Assembly: GCA_031271905.1 (NCBI GenBank)
Contig: JAISUT010000053.1
Span: forward strand, 1-61,673
Direction of reading: 5' to 3'
DNA: 61,673 nucleotides
Source of the DNA: Acidobacteriota bacterium
Lineage (GTDB): Bacteria > Acidobacteriota > UBA6911
The translations under genes and the position numbers were made by a program. How positions within the stretch are numbered: position 1 is the stretch's first letter; the number at the start of each line of letters is the position of its first letter. Positions 43,116-54,991 of this stretch are shown here, piece by piece. Below the pieces are notes generated by a model. That model had not been told where the DNA came from. It worked only from the letters and a program-made list of their open reading frames with translations, and did no database searches.

Positions 43116-43385
43116 TCATGGCACGAGGATTCCGGCGTCGCGCCACTGCGTCAGCAGCTCTGCGGCGGCGTCTTCCGCGGTGACGGAGTCGATCTCGTAG
43201 TGCGCGACGAGCATCTGCGCCAGCGTCGCCGCAGTGAAGTCGCCGTCGCCGACTTCGCGCCAAAGCCACGCCGACGAGCTGTTCATGGCGATGATCCGGC
43301 TGAAGTCCACATTCTCCACGCCGCCCGGCACGAGGATGTCCTCGCCGCCCACGCACCGCAACTCGAATCCCGGTTTTTTACGCAT
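43116..43385 (-). CDS. PqqD-like RiPP-recognition protein
   Basis: An 89-residue PqqD-fold protein. RIIAMNSSSAWLWREVGDGD (canonical '...N.tg..iw.ll.g....') and the closing LLTQWRDAGIL mark the fold. PqqD-like proteins bind the leader of a precursor peptide and present it to a modifying enzyme. A small peptide gene (44989-45162) in the same operon is the obvious client. It is not fused to a radical SAM or cyclase domain, which is unusual for a minimal locus. Confidence 0.82.
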   Translation of the reverse strand: MRKKPGFELRCVGGEDILVPGGVENVDFSRIIAMNSSSAWLWREVGDGDFTAATLAQMLVAHYEIDSVTAEDAAAELLTQWRDAGILVP

Positions 43386-43472
43386 ATGTCCTCAGTCCGT
43401 CAAATGACGGGAGCGTCCCGCCCCTCCCGCGAAAGGCTCCCGAAAGCAGTTCGAGCCGTCCGTCGCCGCGGG

Positions 43473-43907
43473 CTACGCGAACAGCCGCAGCAGGAAACGG
43501 CGGAGCGGCTTTGCCTCCGGCCACAGCCGCGCATACAACCTGTACCACCTGCTGTCGAGCGAGAACCGCCGCCCTGCGCGGTCGATGGCGACGACGATCC
43601 CCATCACATGCGCAAGGGGGCACGACTCCGTCGCGCCGATGTTGCCGTCGCCCATCAGGACGGCCTCGCCGCCGCCCCTGCCGTCTTCCCGGACGGCGAC
43701 GACGCGGTGCAACACGTACATCCCGCCGATCTCCGCCAGCGCCAGGTCGCCGCGCCGCAGCGTCGCGCAAGCGGCCAGCGTCACCTTGTCGCGGCGGCTC
43801 CGGAGCAACGGGCGCATGCTGTCGCCGCGCACGCAGAACGTCACCGTGCGCCCTTCGGCGAGCAGTCGCCGCACTTCGGGGAACATGACCTCGTTCGGAA
43901 CTTCCAT
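43473..43907 (-). CDS. S24/S26 signal-peptidase-like protein without an obvious catalytic Lys
   Basis: A 144-residue protein. The 'VRGDSMRPLLRSRRDKVTLA' motif contains the Ser of S24/S26 peptidases, and 'RRGDLALAEIGGMYVLHRVV' is the second conserved block. In active enzymes a Lys near the second block is the general base; here I see none after DKV until the C-terminal tail, so activity is doubtful. Such proteins are regular members of PqqD/HPr-kinase loci. The ATG at 43907 lies one base after the kinase stop, favouring coupled translation; an earlier ATG at 43931 would overlap it. Confidence 0.72.
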   Translation of the reverse strand: MEVPNEVMFPEVRRLLAEGRTVTFCVRGDSMRPLLRSRRDKVTLAACATLRRGDLALAEIGGMYVLHRVVAVREDGRGGGEAVLMGDGNIGATESCPLAHVMGIVVAIDRAGRRFSLDSRWYRLYARLWPEAKPLRRFLLRLFA

Positions 43908-43908
43908 A

Positions 43909-44841
43909 TCATTGGCGTCCGTGGCGCCCATGGTGCGCGGACGCGCCGTCGGCGGTCGCCGCCGCGTGGCACAGCGCGGCGGCGGCGCGGTCGGGCAGAC
44001 AGTCGAGGGTGAACGACGGCACCGTCGCGGCGATTTTCCCCAAGGTGTCGCAGACGCCGCCGTGGACGCGCTTGTCCCACATCATCGTCGAGCATGACGC
44101 CAGCAGGTGCGCGAAGGCTTGCGCGGGGCGGTTGGCGGCGACGGCGTTGCAGGGCGCCTGGCGCAGCCGCACGCAAGCCCCCACGGGGGCGTCCTCGTTG
44201 ACGTAGCAGGGGGTCTTGCCGCTCCAGGGCGAACCGTAGGCGCGGACACTTCCGTCGGGGAGCAGCCGGACGACCGGGTTGTCGTCGTTCAGCAGGCGGC
44301 TTCCCGCGACCTCGGCGAGCCAGAGGCGGCTGTGCGTCGATTTCCCCGTGCCGCTCTTGCCGAGGAAGAGCCACGCCCGCCCTTCCGCCACCACCGCCGA
44401 GGCGTGGACGAGCAGCGCGCCACGCGACGCGGCGGCGAAGGCGTAGCAGAGCATCAGGCAGTTGTCCAAACCGAAGGCGCGCCGGCGCGGGTCGGAGGGA
44501 AGGACGCACCGGGCGTCCGCGAAGGCGGCATCGACTTCCAGCCAGGTGCCGGCACCGCTGCCGCCGTCAGGCGTGGCGATCTGGAAGCTGTATCCCCCCC
44601 TGTCCGACGTCCACACGGCGATATGCGCCGCGTCGTCGTCGAACCGGCCGATCAGGGTGGCGTCGCTTCGCCGGGGTGCGCTGTCGGCGACGACCAGTCG
44701 GAACAGGTCGCCGCCTTCTGGATCCCCGTCGCCCCCGTCGGCACAGGCGAACGGAGCGTAGTTCGCCGGCGGCGCGATCCCCGCGCCGCCTTCCACCCGG
44801 AACCGGAGTCCCGCGACATTGCAAGAAAAGCCGTTTGGCAT
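43909..44841 (-). CDS. HPr kinase-like protein (RiPP kinase candidate)
   Basis: A 310-residue protein with a Walker A motif GKSGTGKST at 161-169 and SRLLNDDNPVVR about 25 residues later, as in HPr kinase-like proteins of peptide clusters (for example the lasso peptide kinase PadeK, which phosphorylates a Ser of its precursor). The preceding ALLVHASAVVAEGRAWLFLG is also typical. It is encoded after a 57-residue peptide gene that contains Ser and Thr, so peptide phosphorylation is plausible but unproved. I chose the ATG at 44841; 44889 is upstream and in frame. Confidence 0.78.
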   Translation of the reverse strand: MPNGFSCNVAGLRFRVEGGAGIAPPANYAPFACADGGDGDPEGGDLFRLVVADSAPRRSDATLIGRFDDDAAHIAVWTSDRGGYSFQIATPDGGSGAGTWLEVDAAFADARCVLPSDPRRRAFGLDNCLMLCYAFAAASRGALLVHASAVVAEGRAWLFLGKSGTGKSTHSRLWLAEVAGSRLLNDDNPVVRLLPDGSVRAYGSPWSGKTPCYVNEDAPVGACVRLRQAPCNAVAANRPAQAFAHLLASCSTMMWDKRVHGGVCDTLGKIAATVPSFTLDCLPDRAAAALCHAAATADGASAHHGRHGRQ

Positions 44842-44988
44842 CGAATTCGCGCCCACATTCCATGAAAGCGGCAACAAGCCGCCACACAACCGCGAAGCGG
44901 TTGTGGCGGCGGGTGCGGCAAACGGCGGGTTGGCGCGCCATCATCCCCTAACCCGCGCTTTATTGACGGGCTCTGGTAACCGTAGCCC

Positions 44989-45162
44989 CTACTGGTAGCC
45001 GCCGCCGTTGCCGATGTTGCTGGCGCGGTAGAGGGCGCAGATGCCTTCCTCGTGATCCATCTCGATGACCTCTATGGCGGGCTTGACATACTCCCGCCGT
45101 TCCGTGGTGTGCTCCGTGGTGCCTTCCATGATTTCCTTGTCCATGATCCTGTTCCTTTCCAT
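44989..45162 (-). CDS. Candidate RiPP precursor peptide, 57 aa
   Basis: A short gene that begins ATGGAAAGG and ends with TAG at 44989-44991. In-frame ATGs at 45162, 45144 and 45129 allow 57, 51 or 46 residues; GAGGA precedes the first and AGGA the second. The middle EYVKPAIEVIEM resembles leaders of small peptides found with PqqD and HPr-kinase-like genes in Bacteroidota ('Y.kP.iev.em'). The C-terminal part ICALYRASNIGNGGGYQ is Gly-rich, has Cys, Ser and Tyr, and would be the core. It lies 50 bases after the fimbrillin-like gene and 147 bases before the kinase start, all on one strand. Confidence 0.7.
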   Translation of the reverse strand: MERNRIMDKEIMEGTTEHTTERREYVKPAIEVIEMDHEEGICALYRASNIGNGGGYQ

Positions 45163-45212
45163 GATTGGTTGTCCTCGGCTGAATGTCGGCGCCGCAGGCG
45201 TTTGTTATTCTC

Positions 45213-47612
45213 CTACGGTCCTACGGTGAAGTATCCCCAAGTGCTTTGTAAGGTGGTATCGATCCGCCGCAAGTATGGTTTGTCGTTGTCATCGACGAGT
45301 GTTACGTCGTATGTGAGGTCTGTCGTCCAATCTTGCAGTGAACCTAATCGGATTTCATGAGTCGGAGAGATATGCGCGTCGTTCGGCGCGTACATTGCGC
45401 AATAAGTTTGACCACTAGTATACGCAGGCAACGTCTTCGATCCAATCCTTGCATACAAGTTCCCGGCAGTTCCCTCTGCCACGATGCAAATGAAACCGTA
45501 TGGATACGACTGATTACTCTTGGAGGCAACATAGTTGGCGGGGTTGGAAGCGGTGGCATATACCTTGCTGTGATTGGGGCTGCCATTCGATAGCATCATA
45601 ACGTAGATGCTTTGAAAACGCGCAGTGACGGATGCGAGCGTTGTGCTGGAATCCATCAGATAAAGGACGTAATTGTCGGCAGGGAGATAGGCATAGTTGT
45701 CAACAAGACCATTCCCGGTGTAGGTGTACACGCCTGTCCCTGTGCCGGTTTCCACCAAGTTGCCGAGGGTAGCTTGAGCATACGAGCCATCATACGAGCC
45801 ATACTGACCCTCGACGACCAAGGATAAGGTCTTGCCGGGCTCGGCATGGGCTTCGACCCGCACGTCGCCGGGTTTGAAAGAATGAACCGTCAGCGTCGGC
45901 GTTACCTTGACGTGGATGGTGCCGGTCGCCCAATCGGACCAGGCGTAGTCCTCCTCCCCGCTTTCCTTGAACCTGCTCTGAACCTGCAGCTTGACCGTGT
46001 ACGTTCCCGCCGGGAGTTGGCCGAGGTTCAGCCTGTCGCCGCAACTGGTCGGGTCGGTGGTGACGGTGGTGACGACTCCATCCACCAGTCGCGGAAGCTT
46101 CCAAACGCATTGCCGCCCGGATACGTAGCCTTCGTCCCAGACTTCGATGCTTTCGAGTTCCGACACCTCCAGCGTCCCGCCGCTCGGCACGATCCACTCG
46201 TTCCCGTTATACATCGCGAATTGCGCCGTCGGCTGCTCGGTGGCGCCGCCGAGGGCGTAGTTGACGCTGCCGACCACCGCCCCGGCCTTCGCGTCGCCAA
46301 TCTTGATGTTGAAGAAATACCGCTTGCCCGGCTCGAACTTCTCTATCTTGAGGTCGAAGCCGGGTCCCACCGAGAGTAGGCGAGATGCGGTGCCCGCGGC
46401 ATTTGCGTCATTCTCGGCGATGTTCACGTTGAGGTAGATGTGACCGTTTCGATAGCCGTCCCCGTTGGCGACGAAGGGGCGGTAGAAGTCCACCTTCTCG
46501 TAGGGGGGGATGGTCAGGCAGTCGGAGCCGTCGTCTTCCTGGCAGGCGCCGGTGTCGATGGTGGTTGTCTCATAGCTGGATGTGATGTCGAGCCCCAGCG
46601 CGGGCAGGCTTCCCACCCGGGCCTTCACCAGCTCGCCAAAGCTTTTGTCATAGGGCGCACTGCCGTAGGATGACAGATCCAGCGACGTTATCACCAGCGG
46701 ATCCGGCGTCGCGTTCTTGACCGTCCAGCGAACCAGGGATGTGAGGTGTTTGAAGTTGAGGTTGAAGCTCTTGGCGGAGGCGCCGCCCGCGTAGGCGGAC
46801 ATGTACATCGGCTCCACCATGTTCTCCTCGTCTTTGAAGTCGACGACGGCGGATGTGCCTGCGCCCGTCGCCAGGGGTTCGGAGTGATAGATGACATCGG
46901 GCATGATCGCGTCTGTGAAGACGGCGAGCCCCGGCTCGTCGCCTTCGCCTATCAGGTAGTTAAAGCAATCGTAGTTTTTATAGCCGCCATAGTCGCCTTC
47001 GTTGGGGTCGTAGCGGCTGATGGGGTCGTCGCAGTACTTCCCCTTGGCGACCGGTGCGCCGCCTGCCGTGAGGATGATCATGTCGGAGGGATAGGACGCG
47101 TAGACTTGGTATGTGTCCTCGGGGTCGAAGTCCGGGTGGCGGCTGCCTGTCGCCACCTCCGCGAATTTCGCGGTGAGGTCGCTGTTGATTAACTCGACAA
47201 CCTTGAAGCGGACGAGATAGCGCGGCTCGGCTTCGTCTTGGAAGTTCTTCGAGAAGGCGACGTTTATCATGTCGTCCATCTGCCAGCGGAACTTCTCGCC
47301 GGCGGAATAGTCGGTGTTCCCGTAGTCCACGGTCGCAAACGGGTTCACGATGTCCCCCTTGCCCGCCGAGCCGGAGTAGAGCTGTTTGCCGATGCTTGCG
47401 ACAGCGCCGCCGACGGACGCCGCAGATGCCGTCCCCCCGTCGTCGATGGTGGCGGTGAGCACCAGCGGGGTCTGCGCGGACCTCGCGACGGAGGTGTCCG
47501 TGCCGACGTTGGCACCGGCGTTCGTGCCCTTGCCGCCGCCGCAGGCGAGCATCGTCGCCCAAGCCATCAAAGCCACGGCGCCTAGCGCCACCCGCAACAT
47601 GTTTCTCTTCAT
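45213..47612 (-). CDS. Fimbrillin-like surface lipoprotein
   Basis: A 799-residue protein with a lipoprotein signal peptide ending in TMLAC (lipidated Cys24). The N-terminal half has fimbrillin-type features: DDMINVAFS and the YQVYASYPSD stretch near 180, and FNLNFKHLTSLVRWTVKN near 300, like the FimA/Mfa1 family of Bacteroidota adhesins. The C-terminal half holds Ig-like repeats. Base composition falls toward the 3' end, which is AT-richer than the surrounding genes, suggesting acquisition. It heads the operon with the precursor, kinase, S24-like, PqqD and nucleotidyltransferase genes. GATGAGGATA lies before the ATG. It may be a surface adhesin displayed together with the modified peptide. 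Confidence 0.65.
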   Translation of the reverse strand: MKRNMLRVALGAVALMAWATMLACGGGKGTNAGANVGTDTSVARSAQTPLVLTATIDDGGTASAASVGGAVASIGKQLYSGSAGKGDIVNPFATVDYGNTDYSAGEKFRWQMDDMINVAFSKNFQDEAEPRYLVRFKVVELINSDLTAKFAEVATGSRHPDFDPEDTYQVYASYPSDMIILTAGGAPVAKGKYCDDPISRYDPNEGDYGGYKNYDCFNYLIGEGDEPGLAVFTDAIMPDVIYHSEPLATGAGTSAVVDFKDEENMVEPMYMSAYAGGASAKSFNLNFKHLTSLVRWTVKNATPDPLVITSLDLSSYGSAPYDKSFGELVKARVGSLPALGLDITSSYETTTIDTGACQEDDGSDCLTIPPYEKVDFYRPFVANGDGYRNGHIYLNVNIAENDANAAGTASRLLSVGPGFDLKIEKFEPGKRYFFNIKIGDAKAGAVVGSVNYALGGATEQPTAQFAMYNGNEWIVPSGGTLEVSELESIEVWDEGYVSGRQCVWKLPRLVDGVVTTVTTDPTSCGDRLNLGQLPAGTYTVKLQVQSRFKESGEEDYAWSDWATGTIHVKVTPTLTVHSFKPGDVRVEAHAEPGKTLSLVVEGQYGSYDGSYAQATLGNLVETGTGTGVYTYTGNGLVDNYAYLPADNYVLYLMDSSTTLASVTARFQSIYVMMLSNGSPNHSKVYATASNPANYVASKSNQSYPYGFICIVAEGTAGNLYARIGSKTLPAYTSGQTYCAMYAPNDAHISPTHEIRLGSLQDWTTDLTYDVTLVDDNDKPYLRRIDTTLQSTWGYFTVGP

Positions 47613-47810
47613 AGTCGTATCCTCATCAGTGTCCCGTCCAATACCTTCAGACCACGCTCTTCCGCAGGGTTTCGCGCACCCCCCCGACCTTTTATCCGTT
47701 TGTCTTGCTGATTGGAATTTAACAAGCAATTTTTTATCCAAATAAAAAACACCGGCAACGATTTTTTTCTTGACAAGTACAAATTATTTGCTTGCAACAT
47801 TTTAGAAAAT

Positions 47811-47930
47811 TTTGCTTTGCTTTGCTTTGCTTTGCTTTGCTTTGCTTTGCTTTGCTTTGCTTTGCTTTGCTTTGCTTTGCTTTGCTTTGCTTTGCTTTGC
47901 TTTGCGGCGTGGCGTGGCGTGGCGTGGCGC
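47811..47930. repeat. Pentamer microsatellite: 19 x TTTGC followed by GGCGT repeats
   Basis: Nineteen perfect tandem copies of TTTGC run from 47811 to 47905, then four GGCGT units and one GGCGC (47906-47930). On the minus strand the unit is GCAAA. It lies about 200 bases upstream of the fimbrillin-like start. Pentamer arrays can slip during replication, so copy number may alter promoter spacing. Confidence 0.95.
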
Positions 47931-47960
47931 GAAAAGTGTAAAGAATACTTTACACTTTTC
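47931..47960. promoter_or_regulatory. Perfect inverted repeat 1 (AAGTGTAAAG type)
   Basis: The 13-base arms GAAAAGTGTAAAG and CTTTACACTTTTC flank a four-base loop AATA. It directly follows the microsatellite. Its arms match those of the repeat at 48022-48059, which suggests a common binding protein or RNA structure. Confidence 0.7.
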
Positions 47961-48021
47961 TTAAAGATGCAGGATTTTTCATCTGAAATAGTTGAATCTA
48001 CTTGGATTATAGTAATTCCAC

Positions 48022-48059
48022 GAAAGTGTAAAGTTTTCTTTACACTTTTTACACTTTTC
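48022..48059. promoter_or_regulatory. Inverted repeat 2 (AAGTGTAAAG type) with an extra half-site
   Basis: The arms AAAGTGTAAAG and CTTTACACTTT flank TTTT (48023-48048), and a third half-site TTTTACACTTTTC follows at 48047-48059. Its centre is 90 bases from that of inverted repeat 1. Confidence 0.7.
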
Positions 48060-48227
48060 CCATATAGAGCCGCGTTCCATATCTTAGAGGCTCGCCATGT
48101 ATTACGGCTTGTTGCGCCCCTTGCGACTTCGGGCACTTGCGACGCGCGCGGCGATAGGATACGATTCCGGGTTTGAAAAGCAGTGCTGGCGGAAGACGGA
48201 CGGAAGCCAGACGAAGGGAAAGGGCGG

Positions 48228-49235
48228 ATGGGCGTTCCGGTTTCACAGATGGCGGCGGTGGCATCCTACGTCCTGCGGCAGAAGTTCGCCGGCCGGAAGC
48301 GCTTCCCGCTGCTCTTGATGCTGGAGCCGCTGTTCCGTTGCAACCTCGCCTGCCCCGGTTGCGGCAAGATACAATACCCGCCCGAAGTCCTGCGCCGCCA
48401 ACTGGCCCCGGAGGAATGTTTCCGCGCCGTGGAGGAATGCGGCGTGCCGATGGTCAGCATCCCGGGCGGCGAGCCGCTCCTGCACCCGCAGATCACGGAG
48501 ATCGTCCAAGGGCTGGTCGCGCGCGGCAAGTACGTCTACATCTGCACCAACGCCTTGTTGCTCAAGGAGCGGCTCGGCGACTTCAAGCCGGACAAACACC
48601 TCACCATCAACGTCCACTTGGACGGGCAGAAGGCGTTCCATGACCGCTCGGTGGGGCGCGAGGGGGTCTACGAAACGGCGGTGGCGGGCATCCGCGAGGC
48701 CATCCGCCGGGGCTTCCGCGTCACCACCAACACGACGCTTTTCAACAACGCCGACCCGGCGAGCGTGCGCGCCTTCTTCGACGACATGATGGCGCTCGGC
48801 GTGGAGGGGATGACCCTGTCACCGGGCTACAGCTACGAAAAGGCCGCCGACCAAGGGCATTTCCTCGCCAAGGCGGAAACGAAGAAGCTGTTCGCCGAGA
48901 TTTTGAAGGATCGCAAGAGGACATGGCGTTTCAACCAGAGCCCGCTCTTTTTGAAATTCCTGGCCGGCGAGCGCGACTACCCTTGCACCCCTTGGGGGAT
49001 GCCCGGCTACAGCCTGTTCGGTTGGCAGTCGCCCTGCTACCTCCTGCAGGAAGGATATTGCAAAACTTTCGCCGAGTTGCTGGAGACGACCGACTGGTCG
49101 AAATACGGCCCCGCCTCGGGCAACCCGAAATGCGCGAACTGCATGGTCCACAGCGGCTACGAGGCCAGCGCCGTGGGCGACACCTTCGGCTCGTTCGGCG
49201 GTTTGCTGCGCACCGTCCGCGCCATGCTCGGTTGA
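48228..49235 (+). CDS. hpnH: HpnH-like radical SAM protein (hopanoid side-chain synthesis)
   Basis: A 335-residue radical SAM enzyme with CNLACPGC (C38, C42, C45). The sequence following, GKIQYPPEVLRRQLAPEECF then RAVEECGVPMVSIPGGEPLL, is strongly characteristic of HpnH, as is TNTTLFNNADPASVRAFFDD. HpnH joins adenosine to diploptene to make adenosylhopane, the first step of extended hopanoids. The other hopanoid genes (squalene-hopene cyclase, hpnG) are not in the window. The start at 48228 gives the usual family N-terminus (MGVPVSQ). Confidence 0.92.
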   Translation: MGVPVSQMAAVASYVLRQKFAGRKRFPLLLMLEPLFRCNLACPGCGKIQYPPEVLRRQLAPEECFRAVEECGVPMVSIPGGEPLLHPQITEIVQGLVARGKYVYICTNALLLKERLGDFKPDKHLTINVHLDGQKAFHDRSVGREGVYETAVAGIREAIRRGFRVTTNTTLFNNADPASVRAFFDDMMALGVEGMTLSPGYSYEKAADQGHFLAKAETKKLFAEILKDRKRTWRFNQSPLFLKFLAGERDYPCTPWGMPGYSLFGWQSPCYLLQEGYCKTFAELLETTDWSKYGPASGNPKCANCMVHSGYEASAVGDTFGSFGGLLRTVRAMLG

Positions 49236-49481
49236 GCCGACGCCGATAGGACGACTGCGACTGACATCACCACCAAGCGATTGTTCAAAACCATGTCGTT
49301 CCCCGTCGATGAACCGTTCAGCAAAGAGAACCGTCAAACGGCGTCATTATGGCGGAAGCGTCCGAGGAAGGCAACACCCTCTGAAAACCGGTGAAGAAAG
49401 CCGCGCCGATATCCTCGAATTGACTCCCGCGCCGCCATCTGATAGCTTTTGTTGCTTATACTCGTCTGGAGAACGTCTTCA

Positions 49482-52160
<2,679 letters not shown>

Positions 52161-52185
52161 CAGGGCCGGGCCCCGCTAAACAGCA

Positions 52186-53774
<1,589 letters not shown>

Positions 53775-53777
<3 letters not shown>

Positions 53778-53801
53778 GGCGCGGCTGCCGGGCGCGCCCT
53801 A
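53775..53801. terminator. Hairpin between guaB and the convergent GDSL gene
   Basis: A nine-base stem TAGGGCGCG / CGCGCCCTA (53775-53783 and 53793-53801) starts at the guaB stop codon. There is no T-run, so it may be an mRNA end or Rho-assisted terminator for both convergent genes. Confidence 0.5.
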
Positions 53802-53804
53802 GCG

Positions 53805-54632
53805 CTATTCCTTGGCGCTGGGGACGCCCGTCGGCGGCGGAGCATGGTCTTCCTTCGCCGGCGGGCCGATCAGCTCATGGAACAGCGGCTTCAGCGCGTC
53901 CGCCCAGATCTGGTAGCCCGGAAGCGCCAGATGGAGCTTGTCCATCGTCAAACCGTCGAAAAGGACGCCGTCCGCGTCCGCCAGCTTGTCGTTGATGTCC
54001 AGGTACCTGACCTTCTTCCCGTCCGCCATCGCCGCGATGTTTTTGTTGATGCGGTTGATGACGGGGATAACCGCCGTGGGCTCGCCCATGTTGTCGTTGC
54101 GGGGGAAGATCGCGGTCAGGACGATGGTCGCCTCCGGCGCCTTCCCGCGCATGACGCGGAGGATCGCGGCGACGCCCCGGGTGACGTCCTCGACCTTGGC
54201 GTCCTCGCCGCCGGGCATGGTGAACGCCCCGACGTTGTTAGTGCCCGCCAGCAGCACGATGACTTTGGGGTGTACGCCGTCCAGCTCGCCGTTTTCCAGC
54301 CGCCAGAGGATGTTCTGGGTGGAGTCGGCGCCCCAGCCGAAGTCGGCGGCGTTCCAGCCGAAGAAGTTCTGCCGCCAATTCTCCAGGAACTGCGGATAAT
54401 CGGTCGCCCCCCAGCGGCGCGTGATGGAATCGCCCTCGAAATAGACGTCGATCTTTCCCGCCCTCGCCTTCGCCAGCAACTCCTCGTGCGCCAGCTTCGA
54501 CACCGGGTCGATGCGCTCCGCAGGCTGGTCGGCGGGTTGCGTCGCGACCCCTTGCGCGAAAGCGCCTGCCGCCGGAAGAGTCCCCGCGACGACGACGACG
54601 GTCAGGAAAAGCAGGTTCAGTTTCATCTTCAT
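53805..54632 (-). CDS. Secreted GDSL/SGNH-family hydrolase
   Basis: A 275-residue exported protein with a signal peptide (about 1-25, ending GAFAQ). The SGNH blocks are visible: FEGDSITRRWG (Ser nucleophile), a Gly in the DFGWGADS region, AGTNN and DKLHLALPGY (Asp-x-x-His). These hydrolases act on acetyl or acyl esters of carbohydrates or lipids; the group resembles the platelet-activating-factor acetylhydrolase-like branch. The C-terminal tail is short and Pro-rich. The start at 54632 has a weak purine-rich upstream sequence. Confidence 0.88.
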   Translation of the reverse strand: MKMKLNLLFLTVVVVAGTLPAAGAFAQGVATQPADQPAERIDPVSKLAHEELLAKARAGKIDVYFEGDSITRRWGATDYPQFLENWRQNFFGWNAADFGWGADSTQNILWRLENGELDGVHPKVIVLLAGTNNVGAFTMPGGEDAKVEDVTRGVAAILRVMRGKAPEATIVLTAIFPRNDNMGEPTAVIPVINRINKNIAAMADGKKVRYLDINDKLADADGVLFDGLTMDKLHLALPGYQIWADALKPLFHELIGPPAKEDHAPPPTGVPSAKE

Positions 54633-54991
54633 CGCAATTCTTTCCGACGCCCGCCCTCGCGCCAAACACCAGGCGCGGTCGGTTGGGCGTCAATCGTGGG
54701 CCGGCGGCACGACCCGCATCGATCGCCGCTTGGTCGCATCCGGCGGCTTTTGCCAGGATCGAGGCGTCGGATGCCGCCGCGCCCCATCGTTCCAAACGCC
54801 TTCGTCCCGACCACACCATCCGACATCTTAAAGCGACTTCGACCATGCCGCGCCCCGAGGGCATGGCCTCGGACGCCGTCGAGAGTCCCGGTCATTTTAG
54901 AATCCTTCGAACGGCGTTGCAACATCCCCGTCTCCCCGCCCTCCGACCGGGCGGCGCGGCGCGCGCGTCCGGAGGGATGGCGCTTACGCCC
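54633..54991. other. Intergenic region before the GDSL gene
   Basis: About 360 bases between two minus-strand genes. High GC, no clear promoter and no hairpin that stands out. Open frames here have no resemblance to known families. It should contain the promoter of the GDSL gene. Confidence 0.35.

Larger units (their letters stand above)
47613..48227. other. AT-rich divergent control region
   Basis: This 615-base stretch separates the fimbrillin-like operon (minus) from hpnH (plus). It contains the pentamer array and two hairpins listed separately. GC content is far below that of the flanking genes. Open frames across the pentamers consist of repeated short residues and are not real genes. 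Confidence 0.6.

Noticed and set aside
41942-45162. A complete lasso peptide cluster
   Set aside because: There is no asparagine-synthetase-like cyclase or transglutaminase-like protease, and the peptide lacks the usual Gly1 to Asp/Glu7-9 core pattern.
45213-47612. Assignment of the whole window to Bacteroidota because of the fimbrillin-like gene
   Set aside because: The core genes (HpnH, PBP1C, DUF4388 protein, small tetraheme cytochrome) and the high GC content argue for another phylum; horizontal acquisition is simpler.
47811-47930. CRISPR array
   Set aside because: The units are five bases long with no spacers; it is a microsatellite.
47609-48176. Coding frames across the pentamer array (repeats of AKQSK or FALLC on either strand)
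   Set aside because: Translations are only repeat units, with no ribosome binding site or family resemblance outside the array.
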